Counted from the first letter of the stretch, positions 1 to 10,105 are shown. The stretch is DNA of 64,000 bases from Saprospiraceae bacterium (GCA_016722295.1 JADKGL010000008.1:62001-126000); one strand, 5' to 3'. The notes: generated by a model from the letters alone, not told the origin. Program-made: numbers and translations.

Positions 1-815
1 CCCAATGACTTTAAATGGCCTTCCTCCCCGATACCGGATCTCATCGCGATCTGCGGCGAATTATATGCTCCTGCAGATAAAATAATATTTGATGTAGCGT
101 GAAATCTTATTTGTTTTCCATTATGAATTGCCGCAACAGAATTTGCTTTCGAATTTTTTATTTCAATTTTATCAACCAAACAATTTTTAACTATCGTAAG
201 ATTTGGTCTCCTTTGAATTGGATGCAAATAAGCATCAGCCGCAGAGAAACGAGATCCTTTTTTGATGTTTTTTAAAAAAGGTATGGCCCCTTCATTTGCA
301 GATGAGCATCTATGTTTTGATTTTAGTCCATATTTTTTTGCAGATTGCAAAAATTGATCTGTGAGATCATGCTGATAATAATTCTCTTCTGAAATTGCAT
401 CTCCATTTTCATCTATTGAAAATCCAAACTGACGTTCCACTTTTTGAAAAAAAGGAAGTACATTTCTCCATGACCAAAAATCATCTTCTCCAATTATCCA
501 ATCATCAAAATCTTTTGCATGTGCTCGTACAAAAATCATAGCATTGATACTACTACATCCTCCGATGACTTTACCCCGAGGACTATACATTTCTTGATCG
601 TTCAATTCGGATTGTGGCTCAGAATTATAATTCCAATCAAAAGAAGTTTTAAACAATTCACTAAATGCTGCTGGAATGGAAATCAATGGATGACGATCAC
701 TTGCTCCAGCTTCAATAAGCAATACATGACATGAAGCATCTTCACTTAAACGATTTGCTAAAACACAGCCTGCGCTTCCCGCTCCTATGATAATGATGTC
801 ATATTCCGTTTCCAT
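1..815 (-). CDS. GMC-family FAD oxidoreductase (partial, N-terminal 271 residues)
   Basis: The gene starts at an ATG at 815 on the minus strand and runs off the left edge, so only the N-terminal half of a usual 500-550 residue enzyme is present. Residues 6-20 form an FAD-binding beta-alpha-beta motif (IIIIGAGSAGCVLA), and SPRGKVIGGCSSINAM is the GMC signature 1. This family includes choline dehydrogenases and alcohol/aldehyde oxidoreductases, which oxidise alcohols with FAD in the cytoplasm or at the membrane. The substrate cannot be told from this fragment, and the catalytic His of the C-terminal half lies outside the window. A -7 box lies at 864-871. No neighbour indicates the pathway. Confidence 0.93.
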   Translation of the reverse strand, partial: METEYDIIIIGAGSAGCVLANRLSEDASCHVLLIEAGASDRHPLISIPAAFSELFKTSFDWNYNSEPQSELNDQEMYSPRGKVIGGCSSINAMIFVRAHAKDFDDWIIGEDDFWSWRNVLPFFQKVERQFGFSIDENGDAISEENYYQHDLTDQFLQSAKKYGLKSKHRCSSANEGAIPFLKNIKKGSRFSAADAYLHPIQRRPNLTIVKNCLVDKIEIKNSKANSVAAIHNGKQIRFHATSNIILSAGAYNSPQIAMRSGIGEEGHLKSL

Positions 816-863
816 TACTTATTGTATTTTACAATTCAATATTACAAAATATTTGTAACATTT

Positions 864-871
864 CAAAGATA
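864..871 (-). promoter_or_regulatory. Bacteroidota -7 box for the GMC oxidoreductase
   Basis: On the minus strand this reads TATCTTTG, an exact match to the Bacteroidota -7 consensus TAnnTTTG, 48 nt before the ATG at 815. No convincing -33 box is seen. Confidence 0.5.
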
Positions 872-888
872 AAATCTCAATTACATTT

Positions 889-1752
889 TTAAACTTTAGC
901 ATTTGCAGCGGCTTCTAATGCAGCGATATCAAATTTAATCATTTGCATAAAAGCTGCTATTACTTTTGGCGCTTTTTCTGAATCACTCATTAAAACAGGT
1001 AATATCGAAGGTACGATTTGCCAGGAAACACCAAATTTATCTTTCAACCAACCGCATTGAACTTCTGCACCACCCTCTGTTAGCTTTGTCCAATAGTAAT
1101 CGATCTCTTCTTGCGTATTGCATTCGACGACCAAAGAAATCCCTTCATTAAAAATAAACTGATGAGAAATACTACTGTCCATAGCCATAAACACTTGATC
1201 CAATAATTTGAATTGCGCATGCTTCACATTGCCTTCGATGTCTGGCTCTCCTGCTTCATATTTCATAATCCCAACAACAGAAGAATCCTTGAAAATAGAA
1301 GTATAAAAATCGATCGCCTGAGTTGTGTAACCATTCATTGCATTTGTAAACATGAGTGATGGACAAACAGATTGACCGACATCCGTTTTCTTACCAAAAG
1401 AAAGTTGCCAAGACACACCATACTTATCTTGCAACCAACCATATTTTTGACTCCACGGATAAGTTCCTAAAGGCATCAATTCTTGACCTCCAGAAATTAA
1501 AACAGACCATATATGATCCAATTCACTGAGATCCTCTATTGTGACATAAAATGAAATGGAGGGATTGGCTTTGAACATTGGTCCCCCATTCAATCCCATA
1601 AAGTCAATCTCTTTAATTTGAAACTTAACTGCCATAGGTGAAGCAGTTACTATTTTAGTATCAGCAAATGCTTTACTATAAAATTCAGCAGCAGCTAAAG
1701 CATCATTGTCAAACCAAATACAAGGATAAATATTCACGTTCATAAACTTCAA
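889..1752 (-). CDS. Tandem VOC / PhnB-like (3-dmu-9_3-mt) domain protein
   Basis: A 287-residue protein with two similar halves of about 130 residues. Each has the look of the PhnB/3-demethylubiquinone-9 3-methyltransferase-like branch of the vicinal oxygen chelate fold: an N-terminal IYPCIWFDNDALAAAEFYS stretch and, in each half, a W-L-x-D-K-[FY]-G-V-S-W-Q motif (about residues 106-116 and 235-245). The duplicate domains suggest one polypeptide forms the paired-domain unit that usually needs a dimer. The family is largely uncharacterised; members resemble glyoxalase/bleomycin-resistance folds but enzymatic activity is rarely shown. Two starts are possible, at 1752 or at an internal Met at 1743. 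It stands alone behind a good promoter. Confidence 0.88.
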   Translation of the reverse strand: MKFMNVNIYPCIWFDNDALAAAEFYSKAFADTKIVTASPMAVKFQIKEIDFMGLNGGPMFKANPSISFYVTIEDLSELDHIWSVLISGGQELMPLGTYPWSQKYGWLQDKYGVSWQLSFGKKTDVGQSVCPSLMFTNAMNGYTTQAIDFYTSIFKDSSVVGIMKYEAGEPDIEGNVKHAQFKLLDQVFMAMDSSISHQFIFNEGISLVVECNTQEEIDYYWTKLTEGGAEVQCGWLKDKFGVSWQIVPSILPVLMSDSEKAPKVIAAFMQMIKFDIAALEAAANAKV

Positions 1753-1802
1753 TTTAAGAAATCAATTTGGCTCAAAAATTTGAGCAGAGGAGTATTTTTT
1801 TA

Positions 1803-1834
1803 CAAAGATAGTATTTTGGCAAAATTTTTTCAAA
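1803..1834 (-). promoter_or_regulatory. Bacteroidota promoter for the VOC protein
   Basis: On the minus strand: TTTG at 1834-1831, 20 nt spacer, then TATCTTTG at 1810-1803. Both boxes match the Bacteroidota sigma-ABfr consensus (TTTG / TAnnTTTG). The -7 box is about 50 nt before the start codon. Confidence 0.7.
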
Positions 1835-1978
1835 AACATATTTTAGCCCTTGCAAAACAAAGTATCAAGGTTAAAATATATAGAAATTAGGTCATATTTC
1901 TTCCGCTTTTCAAAATTCAGATATTTCGATTATTAATAAATATGTATCTTTATCCGAATCAAAATAAAATTGATTAAA

Positions 1979-2671
1979 ATGTCGAATTTCAAGGAGCTTA
2001 TTCTCCATGACGAAAAAAATTTCACTATTATCAACAAACCAGCCGGGATTCAGACAGAGCGCGATAGATTGGGCAATCCAAGTATTGAGGCAATGTTTGA
2101 AGACCATTTATTATCAATAAGTCGGATTAATGCGCGACCTTATATTGTGCATCGATTGGATAGGCCTGTTAGTGGTATTTTGATCTTAGCAAAAAGCAAA
2201 ACTGCATTATTGCATTTTCAAGAACAAATTCAAGAAGGTATTTTTCACAAAAAATATCTTGCCTTATGTGAAGGCATATTGTCTGAAAAAGAGAAAACTT
2301 TGACACATTACTTGTTTAAAAATGCGAAAGAATTTCGCTCTGATATATTCGATACATTTCAAGAAAACACCAAGGAATCTATTTTGAAATATAAGGTTTT
2401 ACAAGAGAATAAAAACACTTCAATTGCAGAAGTAGAATTGCTGACTGGTCGCTATCACCAGATAAGAGCTCAATTCGGTCATATCGGTCATCCCTTATGG
2501 AATGATTATCGCTATGGCGCATCAAAAATAAATGATCAATCCATTATTGGTTTACACGCACATAGCATACATTTTATCAATCCGAATACGAATAAATCCA
2601 TGCAATTCAATTGCAAACCAATAGGCGAATTATGGAATAACTTTCCTTATTCAGACCATTTTAATCAATAA
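1979..2671 (+). CDS. RluA-family pseudouridine synthase
   Basis: A pseudouridine synthase that isomerises uridine in rRNA or tRNA. The catalytic-Asp motif is HRLDRPVSGILIL (the Asp after HRL is the nucleophile in this family), followed by the downstream signature RYHQIRAQFGHIGHPLWND. At about 230 residues it has the catalytic domain only, with no S4 domain, like RluA/TruC types; the exact target base cannot be assigned. I place the start at ATG 1979; a TTG three codons upstream (1970) is also in frame. The next gene begins 9 nt after the stop, so they may be co-transcribed although function differs. Confidence 0.93.
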   Translation: MSNFKELILHDEKNFTIINKPAGIQTERDRLGNPSIEAMFEDHLLSISRINARPYIVHRLDRPVSGILILAKSKTALLHFQEQIQEGIFHKKYLALCEGILSEKEKTLTHYLFKNAKEFRSDIFDTFQENTKESILKYKVLQENKNTSIAEVELLTGRYHQIRAQFGHIGHPLWNDYRYGASKINDQSIIGLHAHSIHFINPNTNKSMQFNCKPIGELWNNFPYSDHFNQ

Positions 2672-2680
2672 AAACTTTAT

Positions 2681-3895
2681 ATGAAAATATTGTACACGTT
2701 AGCATTTAATCTAATATTTATCTTAGCCTATTCGCAAAATAAATGGGAACGAATGAATCCTGTGCCACTTAAAGGACCAGGTGTACATCATCCTGTTACA
2801 TTTTCCATAGATTCATTCGGTTATTCGGTGACTGGCGGAATGTTTTACGCTGATTCTGCTAGAAATTCAAATGCATTTTTTAAATATGATCCATCCACTG
2901 ATCAATGGTCTGAATTACCTGACTTTCCGGGTATAGGTCGTTCTTATGCCGTGGGATTATCTTACAATGGTAAAGGATATGTCGCATTTGGATTAAGTAA
3001 TACTGTCACATTAAAAGATCTTTGGGAGTACGATCCTAAAACTGAAAATTGGAAAAGACTAGCAGATTGTCCATGTGAAGAAAGAATACATCCTGCGTTT
3101 GTAGCAACCAATGGTAGAATTTATGTAGGAGCTGGAGGAAATGCGACCAATTTGAAAGATTTTTGGGAATATGATATCGCCACGAACAAATGGACCTCAA
3201 AACCAGAAGTACCGGGACCTAGACGCCACCATCCCTTTTATTTTGCAATAGATAGTTTTGCCTATGTGGGTTTTGGACATGGCTCAGATATAGTAAATAA
3301 TGATGCCATCTATCGAGATTTTCATAGATACAATACTTATACAAATAAATGGACTACACTTGACACATTCCCAGGTCAGCAACGGGTTGCAGGTACTCAA
3401 TTTGACTCTAGAGGCAAAGGATATGTACTCTCTGGAGATGGTGTTGGTCATAGAACAATGCAAAAAGGAGAATTCTGGGAATTCAATCCTCTGACTTTGA
3501 AGTGGAAAGAACTTCCACCGCATGACGGCACTCAATCGCTATGGGCGCCAGGTAGTTTTGTAATCGGTGACTATGTGTATATGATTGGAGGTGAAGATGC
3601 CATCGGACTACTTAATGATGTACAGCGATATAAACTACATGAAACGACTGTAAATGTCAATCCCGCAGAAAAATCCAATATTCAAATCCAAACTAATGCA
3701 AACCAACTAATCGTAAATGGCTTGGAAGTGAATGCTGCATATTCCATTGAAATAATTGATGAAACTGGACGAATCTTGCAATCTGAACAATTGGTTTCAA
3801 ATCAAATTAATATTCAACATTTACATGTCGGATCCTATTTTTTACTTATTCAACAAAATAATAAAAATAGCATCCATAAATTCGTGAAGCTATAG
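2681..3895 (+). CDS. Secreted Kelch-repeat protein with T9SS C-terminal domain
   Basis: A 404-residue exported protein. Residues 1-19 are a signal peptide (ends AYSQ). The body contains about five Kelch-type repeats, recognisable by GKGYV.FG.....L.D.WEYDP.T..W...P spacing (for example around residues 105-125 and 150-170), predicting a beta-propeller. The last about 75 residues (beginning near VNVNPAEKSN) are a T9SS type A sorting domain with the usual G-x-Y-F and terminal F-V-K-L pattern, so the protein is probably moved across the outer membrane and anchored on the surface or released. Ligand unknown; Kelch propellers usually bind protein or glycan. Confidence 0.9.
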   Translation: MKILYTLAFNLIFILAYSQNKWERMNPVPLKGPGVHHPVTFSIDSFGYSVTGGMFYADSARNSNAFFKYDPSTDQWSELPDFPGIGRSYAVGLSYNGKGYVAFGLSNTVTLKDLWEYDPKTENWKRLADCPCEERIHPAFVATNGRIYVGAGGNATNLKDFWEYDIATNKWTSKPEVPGPRRHHPFYFAIDSFAYVGFGHGSDIVNNDAIYRDFHRYNTYTNKWTTLDTFPGQQRVAGTQFDSRGKGYVLSGDGVGHRTMQKGEFWEFNPLTLKWKELPPHDGTQSLWAPGSFVIGDYVYMIGGEDAIGLLNDVQRYKLHETTVNVNPAEKSNIQIQTNANQLIVNGLEVNAAYSIEIIDETGRILQSEQLVSNQINIQHLHVGSYFLLIQQNNKNSIHKFVKL

Positions 3896-3978
3896 GATCT
3901 TAGCAAGTTTTTATTTTGAATCATACATTTCTTAGATTTTCGCTTTAATATTGCGGAAATAAAATAACTTGTAAAATA

Positions 3979-4974
3979 TTGAAAACAAGGATAAACAAAG
4001 AATGGATTCTACAAGTAACTAAGGATATAGCTCCAAAGTTAGCTGTGGAATTGCATACCCCCATTGCGACAGGTATAGTCTATTCAGCGCTATCAGGGAT
4101 TCAGAGTGAAGAACCATTGCAGCCGTTAAACGGCACAAACAATGATTGGTCAATTGTCTCTCGTATCGATGTTGCGAATTTCGAGATTGCTAATAAAATT
4201 GCCCTACAATCATTACAATTTGGGGCAGAGTGTTTGCATTTTTATTTAACAGAAATTCCAAATTCAAATGAACTGTCAGCACTTTTTTTTGACATAGAAT
4301 GCAATTGGATTCAAAGCTATTTGTTCATAGAAAAAACGATAAGTGAATCAGATATTTCCGAGATTCATTCAGTCCTATTACAATTTAATCCATCTCTTGA
4401 TCTATCAAGAATTCGTGTTTTCTCCACTATTGATTCTTCTCCGATAAGAAAAATTACTTTTTCGAATTTAGGAGAAAATGAAAATTCCTATAAAGAATGG
4501 GCGTCACAAATTCTTGATCTATTTACAAGTGATTTTAGAAACTTGGATGCAATCACTTTTTATGGCAATTCAAATATATTATGGAATATAGTACAGCTCC
4601 GTGCATTGCGATTTCTCATAATCCGGATGCTCGAAATCTATGATCAAAATCAAAATGAGCTTAACATTCATTTTAGCATTGTTTCAAACTGCATCGCACC
4701 CGATCCCTACCAAAATTTAATTTCGACTACGACAATTGGCATGTCTGGAATTCTAGCTTCTGTAGATTCAATTGAGTTTCCAATTCACAAAAATGTACAA
4801 AACGAAGAAATTTGGATCTTATCTTCAATCCAAGCGCAATATATTTTAAAAGAAGAATCAAAACTAAATAAAGTCATCGACCCATTGTATGGTTCTCATG
4901 CAATAGAAGAAATGACAGAGACCTTATGTGAAAAAATTTGGCAACACATTAAAGAAAGTTCAAACACGAATTAA
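3979..4974 (+). CDS. mutA: Methylmalonyl-CoA mutase small-subunit-like protein (short form)
   Basis: A 331-residue protein resembling the non-catalytic (beta/small) subunit of heterodimeric methylmalonyl-CoA mutase. Similarity is clearest at the C-terminus (IDPLYGSHAIEEMTETL, matching the large subunit's [18 protein letters not shown]) and in the mid barrel. It is much shorter than typical MutA proteins (450-650 residues) and has no B12-binding domain. The only plausible start is TTG at 3979; no in-frame ATG lies nearby. The stop overlaps the next ATG (TAATG), indicating translational coupling with the biotin carboxylase. The partner large subunit is two genes downstream. Role inferred: stabilising partner of MutB. 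Confidence 0.8.
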   Translation: MKTRINKEWILQVTKDIAPKLAVELHTPIATGIVYSALSGIQSEEPLQPLNGTNNDWSIVSRIDVANFEIANKIALQSLQFGAECLHFYLTEIPNSNELSALFFDIECNWIQSYLFIEKTISESDISEIHSVLLQFNPSLDLSRIRVFSTIDSSPIRKITFSNLGENENSYKEWASQILDLFTSDFRNLDAITFYGNSNILWNIVQLRALRFLIIRMLEIYDQNQNELNIHFSIVSNCIAPDPYQNLISTTTIGMSGILASVDSIEFPIHKNVQNEEIWILSSIQAQYILKEESKLNKVIDPLYGSHAIEEMTETLCEKIWQHIKESSNTN

Positions 4975-6455
4975 TGAAAAAATTATTAATTGCAAATAGA
5001 GGTGAAATCGCGCGGAGGATCATTCGCACTGCCCACAAAATGGGTATACGAACTGTTGCAGTTTATTCTGATGCAGATAGAGAAGCCTTGTATGTTCAAG
5101 AAGCATACGAAGCAATTCATATTGGACCAGCACCTTCAAAAGAATCCTATCTCAATATGGATCGAATCATAAAGGCCGCAAAAGATTCAGGTGCCGATGC
5201 AATTCATCCAGGCTATGGATTCTTAAGCGAACGCGCAGAATTTTCAAAACGTGTTGCAGAAGCTGGTTTGGAATTCGTCGGGCCATCCGCTTATTCAATC
5301 AATCTAATGGGTGATAAAATCGCTGCAAAAAAATGTGCAAGATCAATGAATGTGCCTATGCTCGCTGGTACACCAGAAGCTATCACAGATATCAACGAAT
5401 GTATCCTCATTGCAAAAGAAATTGGTTTTCCCGTATTAATCAAAGCTGCAGCTGGTGGTGGTGGCAAAGGAATGCGCATTGTACATCACGAAGATGAATT
5501 GGAAGAACAAGTAACAATTGCTTCGAATGAAGCATTGTCATCCTTTGGTGATGGCGCAGTATTTATTGAAAAATTTCTTACGGCACCAAAACATATCGAG
5601 GTTCAGTTAATCGCTGATAAACATGGAAACGTTTGTTACTTGTTCGAACGCGAATGTAGTGTACAGCGTAGACATCAAAAAATAATTGAAGAAGCACCTT
5701 CTGCATCTATTTCGGAAGAAGTGAGAAAAGAAATCGGAGAAGCTGCTGCCCGAATGGCGATTTCGTGCAACTATCATGGCGCTGGAACAGTAGAATTTTT
5801 ACTCGATGATCAACAAAAATTTTATTTTTTAGAAATGAATACACGACTACAAGTTGAACATCCAGTTACAGAATTTATCACAGGATTAGACCTCGTTGAA
5901 TTACAATTGCGCATCGCAAGAAATGAAAAATTACCTTTTACTCAAGAGCAACTGACAAGACATGGCCATGCCATAGAACTGAGGGTCAACGCAGAAGATC
6001 CCTACAATGAATTTGCACCGAGTGTCGGTGTATTGACAAAATATACCATACCAAAAGGTGAAGGAATTCGAGTAGATGATGCATATCAAGAAGGACAAGA
6101 GATTCCCATTTATTATGATCCTATGATTGCAAAACTAATTGTATTCGGTCAAACAAGAATTCATGCTATCGAAAAATTAAAAGCGGCTATTAAACAATAT
6201 CAAATCGAAGGAATTAAAACAAATCTTCATTACGGTGAATATATTCTTCAACATCCAGATTTTGTTAACGCTACAATGACTACAAAGTTTGCAGAACAAA
6301 CTATGGATGATTTTCTTTCAGGAAATCTAGAACATAAAGAAGAAGAGGTAGCCTGCATCATAGGACTACTCGCCTACCTGCGAGAAAAAAATCTAGTTAA
6401 ACCTGCAGTAATTCAATCGAATGATTGGTATCTACAACGCAAAGTAAATCGTTAA
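4974..6455 (+). CDS. Biotin carboxylase subunit of an acyl-CoA carboxylase
   Basis: A 493-residue biotin carboxylase that carboxylates biotin on a carrier protein using ATP and bicarbonate. It shows the complete order N-terminal fold ([15 protein letters not shown]), ATP-grasp Gly-rich loop ([12 protein letters not shown], near residues 160-170), catalytic stretch [14 protein letters not shown] (from residue 287) and C-terminal domain. There is no biotin carboxyl carrier domain, so a separate BCCP and carboxyltransferase are needed from elsewhere. It sits between, and is tightly packed with, mutA (1-nt overlap) and mutB (2-nt gap), so propionyl-CoA carboxylase is the likeliest role, giving (S)-methylmalonyl-CoA. 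An acetyl- or methylcrotonyl-CoA carboxylase role cannot be excluded from sequence alone. Confidence 0.93.
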   Translation: MKKLLIANRGEIARRIIRTAHKMGIRTVAVYSDADREALYVQEAYEAIHIGPAPSKESYLNMDRIIKAAKDSGADAIHPGYGFLSERAEFSKRVAEAGLEFVGPSAYSINLMGDKIAAKKCARSMNVPMLAGTPEAITDINECILIAKEIGFPVLIKAAAGGGGKGMRIVHHEDELEEQVTIASNEALSSFGDGAVFIEKFLTAPKHIEVQLIADKHGNVCYLFERECSVQRRHQKIIEEAPSASISEEVRKEIGEAAARMAISCNYHGAGTVEFLLDDQQKFYFLEMNTRLQVEHPVTEFITGLDLVELQLRIARNEKLPFTQEQLTRHGHAIELRVNAEDPYNEFAPSVGVLTKYTIPKGEGIRVDDAYQEGQEIPIYYDPMIAKLIVFGQTRIHAIEKLKAAIKQYQIEGIKTNLHYGEYILQHPDFVNATMTTKFAEQTMDDFLSGNLEHKEEEVACIIGLLAYLREKNLVKPAVIQSNDWYLQRKVNR

Positions 6456-6457
6456 TT

Positions 6458-8587
6458 ATGGATGTAAAGAAACTAGATTGGCAAAGACCTAAAGCTAAAA
6501 ATAATGAATCTTCAACTTGGACTGTCCAAGAAAAAATAGAACTAAAAAATAGATATCAATATACCGATGTTGAACTAAAAGAACTCTTCACCTCAGGCGC
6601 TGGAATTCCTCCATTTTTGCGAGGGCCTTATTCCACAATGTATGTAAATCAAGCTTGGACCATACGTCAATATGCTGGATTCTCAAATGCAAAAGATAGC
6701 AATGCATTCTATCGCAAAAATTTAGCTGCAGGACAAAAAGGATTATCCATCGCATTTGATCTTGCTACACATCGAGGTTATGATTCAGATCACCCAAGAG
6801 TCGATGGTGATGTGGGCAAAGCTGGAGTAGCGATCGATAGCGTAGAAGATATGAAATTGCTTTTTGATCAAATCCCTTTAGATCAAATTTCAGTATCAAT
6901 GACGATGAATGGCGCTGTATTGCCTATTCTCGCATTTTATATTGTTGCTGCAGAAGAGCAAGGTGTGACTCCATCACAATTAAGTGGTACAATACAAAAT
7001 GATATTTTGAAAGAATTCATGGTTCGCAATACTTACATTTATCCTCCAAAGCCTTCCATGAAAATAATTTCAGATATATTTTCATATTGCTCGAAAAACA
7101 TGCCTAAATTTAATTCCATTAGCATCAGTGGCTATCACATTCACGAAGCTGGTGGGCCTGCAGATCTAGAGCTCGCTTATACTATAGCTGATGGTTTAGA
7201 ATATGTAAAAACAGGTATTGCAGCAGGATTGGACTTAGACCAATTTGCTCCTAGACTTTCTTTTTTCTGGGCTATAGGAATGAACTTTTTTATGGAAGTG
7301 GCAAAGCTGCGCGCTGGAAGATTTTTATGGGCTGAGTATATTGAAAAATATCATCCGAAAAATGTAAAATCATTAATGCTTCGTACACATTGTCAAACTT
7401 CTGGTTGGAGTCTCACAGAACAATTGCCATACAACAATATTGCTAGAACTACAGTAGAAGCAATGGCTGCCATTTGTGGCGGCACACAATCCTTGCATAC
7501 CAATTCATTGGATGAAGCGATTGCTTTGCCGACTGATTTTTCTGCAAAAATTGCAAGAGATACTCAAAAATATTTGCAATCACAAACAGATCTAACGAAA
7601 ATCGTAGATCCATTGGGAGGATCATATTATATCGAATATCTTACAGGGCAATTAATACAAAAAGCAAGAAAGCACATTGCAGAAATTGACTCTTATGGAG
7701 GCATGACGACAGCAATAGAAAATGGAATTCCAAAATTACGCATCGAAGAAGCTGCTGCAATAAAACAAGCAAGAATTGATTCAGGAATTGAAAAAATAAT
7801 TGGAGTAAATTATCTTCAACAAGACACAGAAGTTAAATTTGATATTCTTGATGTAGACAATCAAAAAGTTCTCAATGAACAAAAAGAAAAATTAAAGGAA
7901 ATTAAAGCATCAAGAAATTCTGAAAAAGTAAACACTCTCTTAGAATCACTAACGAAAGCAGCAGCTGATGGCAACTCCAACCTACTTGAACTTGCTATTC
8001 AAGCTGCTAGAGAAAGAGCCACTTTAGGTGAGATCAGCTTTGCATTAGAAAAAGTATATGGAAGATATCAAGCTGTGACAAGAATATCACAAGGCGTTTA
8101 TTTAAAAGAATATTCAGACCCACTTATGTATAAGGAGATTTTAAAACTTTCTGACGAATTTGCTCACCTCGATGGACGTAGACCTAGAATACTCGTAGCT
8201 AAACTTGGACAAGATGGCCATGACCGCGGAGCTAAAATAATTTCTACAGGATTTGCAGATTTAGGATTTGATGTGGACATTGGTCCATTGTTCCAAACAG
8301 CGGAAGAAGCTGCGCGCCAAGCCTGTGAAAATGATGTACACGTCCTAGGTATTTCATCGTTAGCTGCAGGACACAAAACTTTGGTACCAAAAGCTATAAA
8401 GGCTTTAAAAGAAATGGGGCGAGAAGATATTCTTGTAATCGTCGGTGGTGTGATACCTGAAAAAGATTATCAATTTTTAATGGATAGTGGTGTCGCAGGA
8501 ATCTTTGGTCCTGGCACTCCGATACCAGTTGCTGCCAAAAGAGTATTAGAATTGTTAAAACAAAAATGGTATCCTGAATCTCTTTAA
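6458..8587 (+). CDS. mutB: Methylmalonyl-CoA mutase large subunit
   Basis: A 709-residue adenosylcobalamin enzyme interconverting methylmalonyl-CoA and succinyl-CoA. The N-terminal substrate-binding TIM barrel is intact ([52 protein letters not shown]). The C-terminal B12-binding domain has DGHDRG at residues 586-591, with His588 the expected lower axial cobalt ligand, then SLAAGH and GGVIP. Start chosen at ATG 6458, directly after the upstream stop; an in-frame TTG at 6425 would overlap the carboxylase by 31 nt and is unlikely. With the upstream carboxylase it links propionyl-CoA to the TCA cycle, in either direction. Confidence 0.98.
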   Translation: MDVKKLDWQRPKAKNNESSTWTVQEKIELKNRYQYTDVELKELFTSGAGIPPFLRGPYSTMYVNQAWTIRQYAGFSNAKDSNAFYRKNLAAGQKGLSIAFDLATHRGYDSDHPRVDGDVGKAGVAIDSVEDMKLLFDQIPLDQISVSMTMNGAVLPILAFYIVAAEEQGVTPSQLSGTIQNDILKEFMVRNTYIYPPKPSMKIISDIFSYCSKNMPKFNSISISGYHIHEAGGPADLELAYTIADGLEYVKTGIAAGLDLDQFAPRLSFFWAIGMNFFMEVAKLRAGRFLWAEYIEKYHPKNVKSLMLRTHCQTSGWSLTEQLPYNNIARTTVEAMAAICGGTQSLHTNSLDEAIALPTDFSAKIARDTQKYLQSQTDLTKIVDPLGGSYYIEYLTGQLIQKARKHIAEIDSYGGMTTAIENGIPKLRIEEAAAIKQARIDSGIEKIIGVNYLQQDTEVKFDILDVDNQKVLNEQKEKLKEIKASRNSEKVNTLLESLTKAAADGNSNLLELAIQAARERATLGEISFALEKVYGRYQAVTRISQGVYLKEYSDPLMYKEILKLSDEFAHLDGRRPRILVAKLGQDGHDRGAKIISTGFADLGFDVDIGPLFQTAEEAARQACENDVHVLGISSLAAGHKTLVPKAIKALKEMGREDILVIVGGVIPEKDYQFLMDSGVAGIFGPGTPIPVAAKRVLELLKQKWYPESL

Positions 8588-8608
8588 ATATTTAATACAT
8601 TCAACTGT

Positions 8609-9025
8609 ATGAAACATTTTATCATCAGCATATTTTTAATAATCACTTTAACAAATGTTGAATCTCAATCTTTAGAAAAAACAATAGAAAAGTTTCATAT
8701 CGCACTGCAACAAAAAGATATCCAATATATAGATAAACATACGAGCAAAGATCTAATTTATTTACATTCAAATGCATGGATAGAAGATAAGCCAACGTTA
8801 CTGAACAACCTACAAACAAACTACATGAAATACCAAAAAATTGCATTGGACTCGGTGCAAATAACAAAACACAATAAAACCTCGATTGTAAAAATAAACG
8901 CTAACATTCAAGGCATAGTCAATCAAAAAAATTTCGACATAAAACTTTTAATACTTCAAACCTGGAAACGAAAACTTTTTGGAAGGTGGAAATTGATCGG
9001 AAGATCTGCAACGAAAATTGCTTAA
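8609..9025 (+). CDS. Small exported DUF4440/NTF2-like protein
   Basis: A 138-residue protein with a signal peptide of about 19 residues (ends VESQS). The rest has the layout of the DUF4440/SnoaL-like NTF2 fold: an initial helix with FHIALQQKDIQYIDKHTSKDLIYLHSNAW, then alternating strands and a terminal GRWKLIGRSAT strand typical of the family. Function is unknown; many members are periplasmic and bind small ligands. It begins 21 nt after mutB and may be the last gene of that transcript, although no metabolic link is evident. Confidence 0.75.
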   Translation: MKHFIISIFLIITLTNVESQSLEKTIEKFHIALQQKDIQYIDKHTSKDLIYLHSNAWIEDKPTLLNNLQTNYMKYQKIALDSVQITKHNKTSIVKINANIQGIVNQKNFDIKLLILQTWKRKLFGRWKLIGRSATKIA

Positions 9026-9052
9026 TTAATTAGTTAATTAGAGAATTAAAAA

Positions 9053-9114
9053 ATTATCACATTAACTAATTATCACATTAACTAATTATCACATTAACTA
9101 ATTAAAAAATTATC
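9053..9114 (+). repeat. Three exact 16-bp tandem repeats
   Basis: The unit ATTATCACATTAACTA occurs three times without change at 9053-9068, 9069-9084 and 9085-9100, followed by a degenerate partial unit. It fills the space between two convergent genes. A near-identical unit in the opposite orientation is found at 46256-46290. Confidence 0.9.
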
Positions 9115-10105
9115 AAACCATATCAATCTCAGTATTATCACCGATATTATAACTTTGGTATCGACCTTTTACTATAGCATCACTGCCAATAATCGAATGT
9201 TGCAAAACAATATCTTCAAGAATTGTAAAGTTACCGATGATTGCATCTTTCAAAATAGCATTATCCACTTTTGCATCATCTCCTATGGTCACATTAGGAC
9301 CAATGATAGAGTGTGTAATCTGACAATTTTTTCCTATTGATACAGGAGGAATTATAATACTTCCAGGAATGTCAATTGATGACGATGAATCAAAATTGCG
9401 ATCAAGCATAATTGCATTCGTCTCCAATAAATTTTCCTTTTGTCCGCAGTCAAACCAATTTTTTACCTCCATGATTTCGATTCTGCTTCCATCTTCGACC
9501 ATCTTCATAAGGCCATCAGTGAGATGATACTCTCCTCTTGTCTTCAGACCATTTTTAATATTAAAATCCAGTGCATTATAAAGACATTTGAATTCTTTAA
9601 TAAAATACAATCCGACAATAGCAAGATTTGAAATTGGAATTTGTGGTTTTTCAATTAATTTCTTGACAAATGATTTCTCATTTAATTCTACGACTCCGAA
9701 TCTTCTTGGATCGTGCACTTTACTAACACCTAATGTAGAATATTTCGAATTTAAAAATACTTGAAAATCAATATCGATTACAGAATCGCCTAATTGTATC
9801 ACCACTTGATCGCTATCAGCAATAAATTCTCGACAAGAGTATATTGCATGACCTAATCCTTCTCGTTCCCCTTGAATGACATAATTTTTTTCAATATGCT
9901 GATAATTTGCATCGAGATACGTTTTTATTTTTTCACCCAAATATCCAATAACAAATACAAATTCGTGGACTCCTGCTCGAATCAATTCATCCAAAATAAA
10001 CGCAATGATAGGCTTCCCAGCTACTGGTATTAAAGGCTTCGGTTGTGTGTAAGTTATAGGCCTTAGCTTCGTTCCTGCTCCTGCAACTGGGATAATTGCT
10101 TTCAT
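9113..10105 (-). CDS. Sugar-1-phosphate nucleotidylyltransferase with hexapeptide-repeat C-terminus
   Basis: A 330-residue NTP-transferase. The N-terminus KAIIPVAGAGTKLRPITY is the nucleotide-binding signature (G-x-G-T-[KR]-L-R-P), followed by QPKPLIPVAGKPI. From about residue 240 the chain becomes a left-handed beta-helix of hexapeptide repeats (SIIGPNVTIGDDAKVDNAIL and onward). This two-domain form resembles long RmlA-type glucose-1-phosphate thymidylyltransferases and archaeal-type GlmU-like enzymes; the base and sugar used cannot be decided here. It makes a nucleotide-sugar for surface polysaccharide. I start at ATG 10105, because the upstream in-frame TTG at 10135 adds ten residues before the conserved N-terminus. 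Confidence 0.92.
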   Translation of the reverse strand: MKAIIPVAGAGTKLRPITYTQPKPLIPVAGKPIIAFILDELIRAGVHEFVFVIGYLGEKIKTYLDANYQHIEKNYVIQGEREGLGHAIYSCREFIADSDQVVIQLGDSVIDIDFQVFLNSKYSTLGVSKVHDPRRFGVVELNEKSFVKKLIEKPQIPISNLAIVGLYFIKEFKCLYNALDFNIKNGLKTRGEYHLTDGLMKMVEDGSRIEIMEVKNWFDCGQKENLLETNAIMLDRNFDSSSSIDIPGSIIIPPVSIGKNCQITHSIIGPNVTIGDDAKVDNAILKDAIIGNFTILEDIVLQHSIIGSDAIVKGRYQSYNIGDNTEIDMV

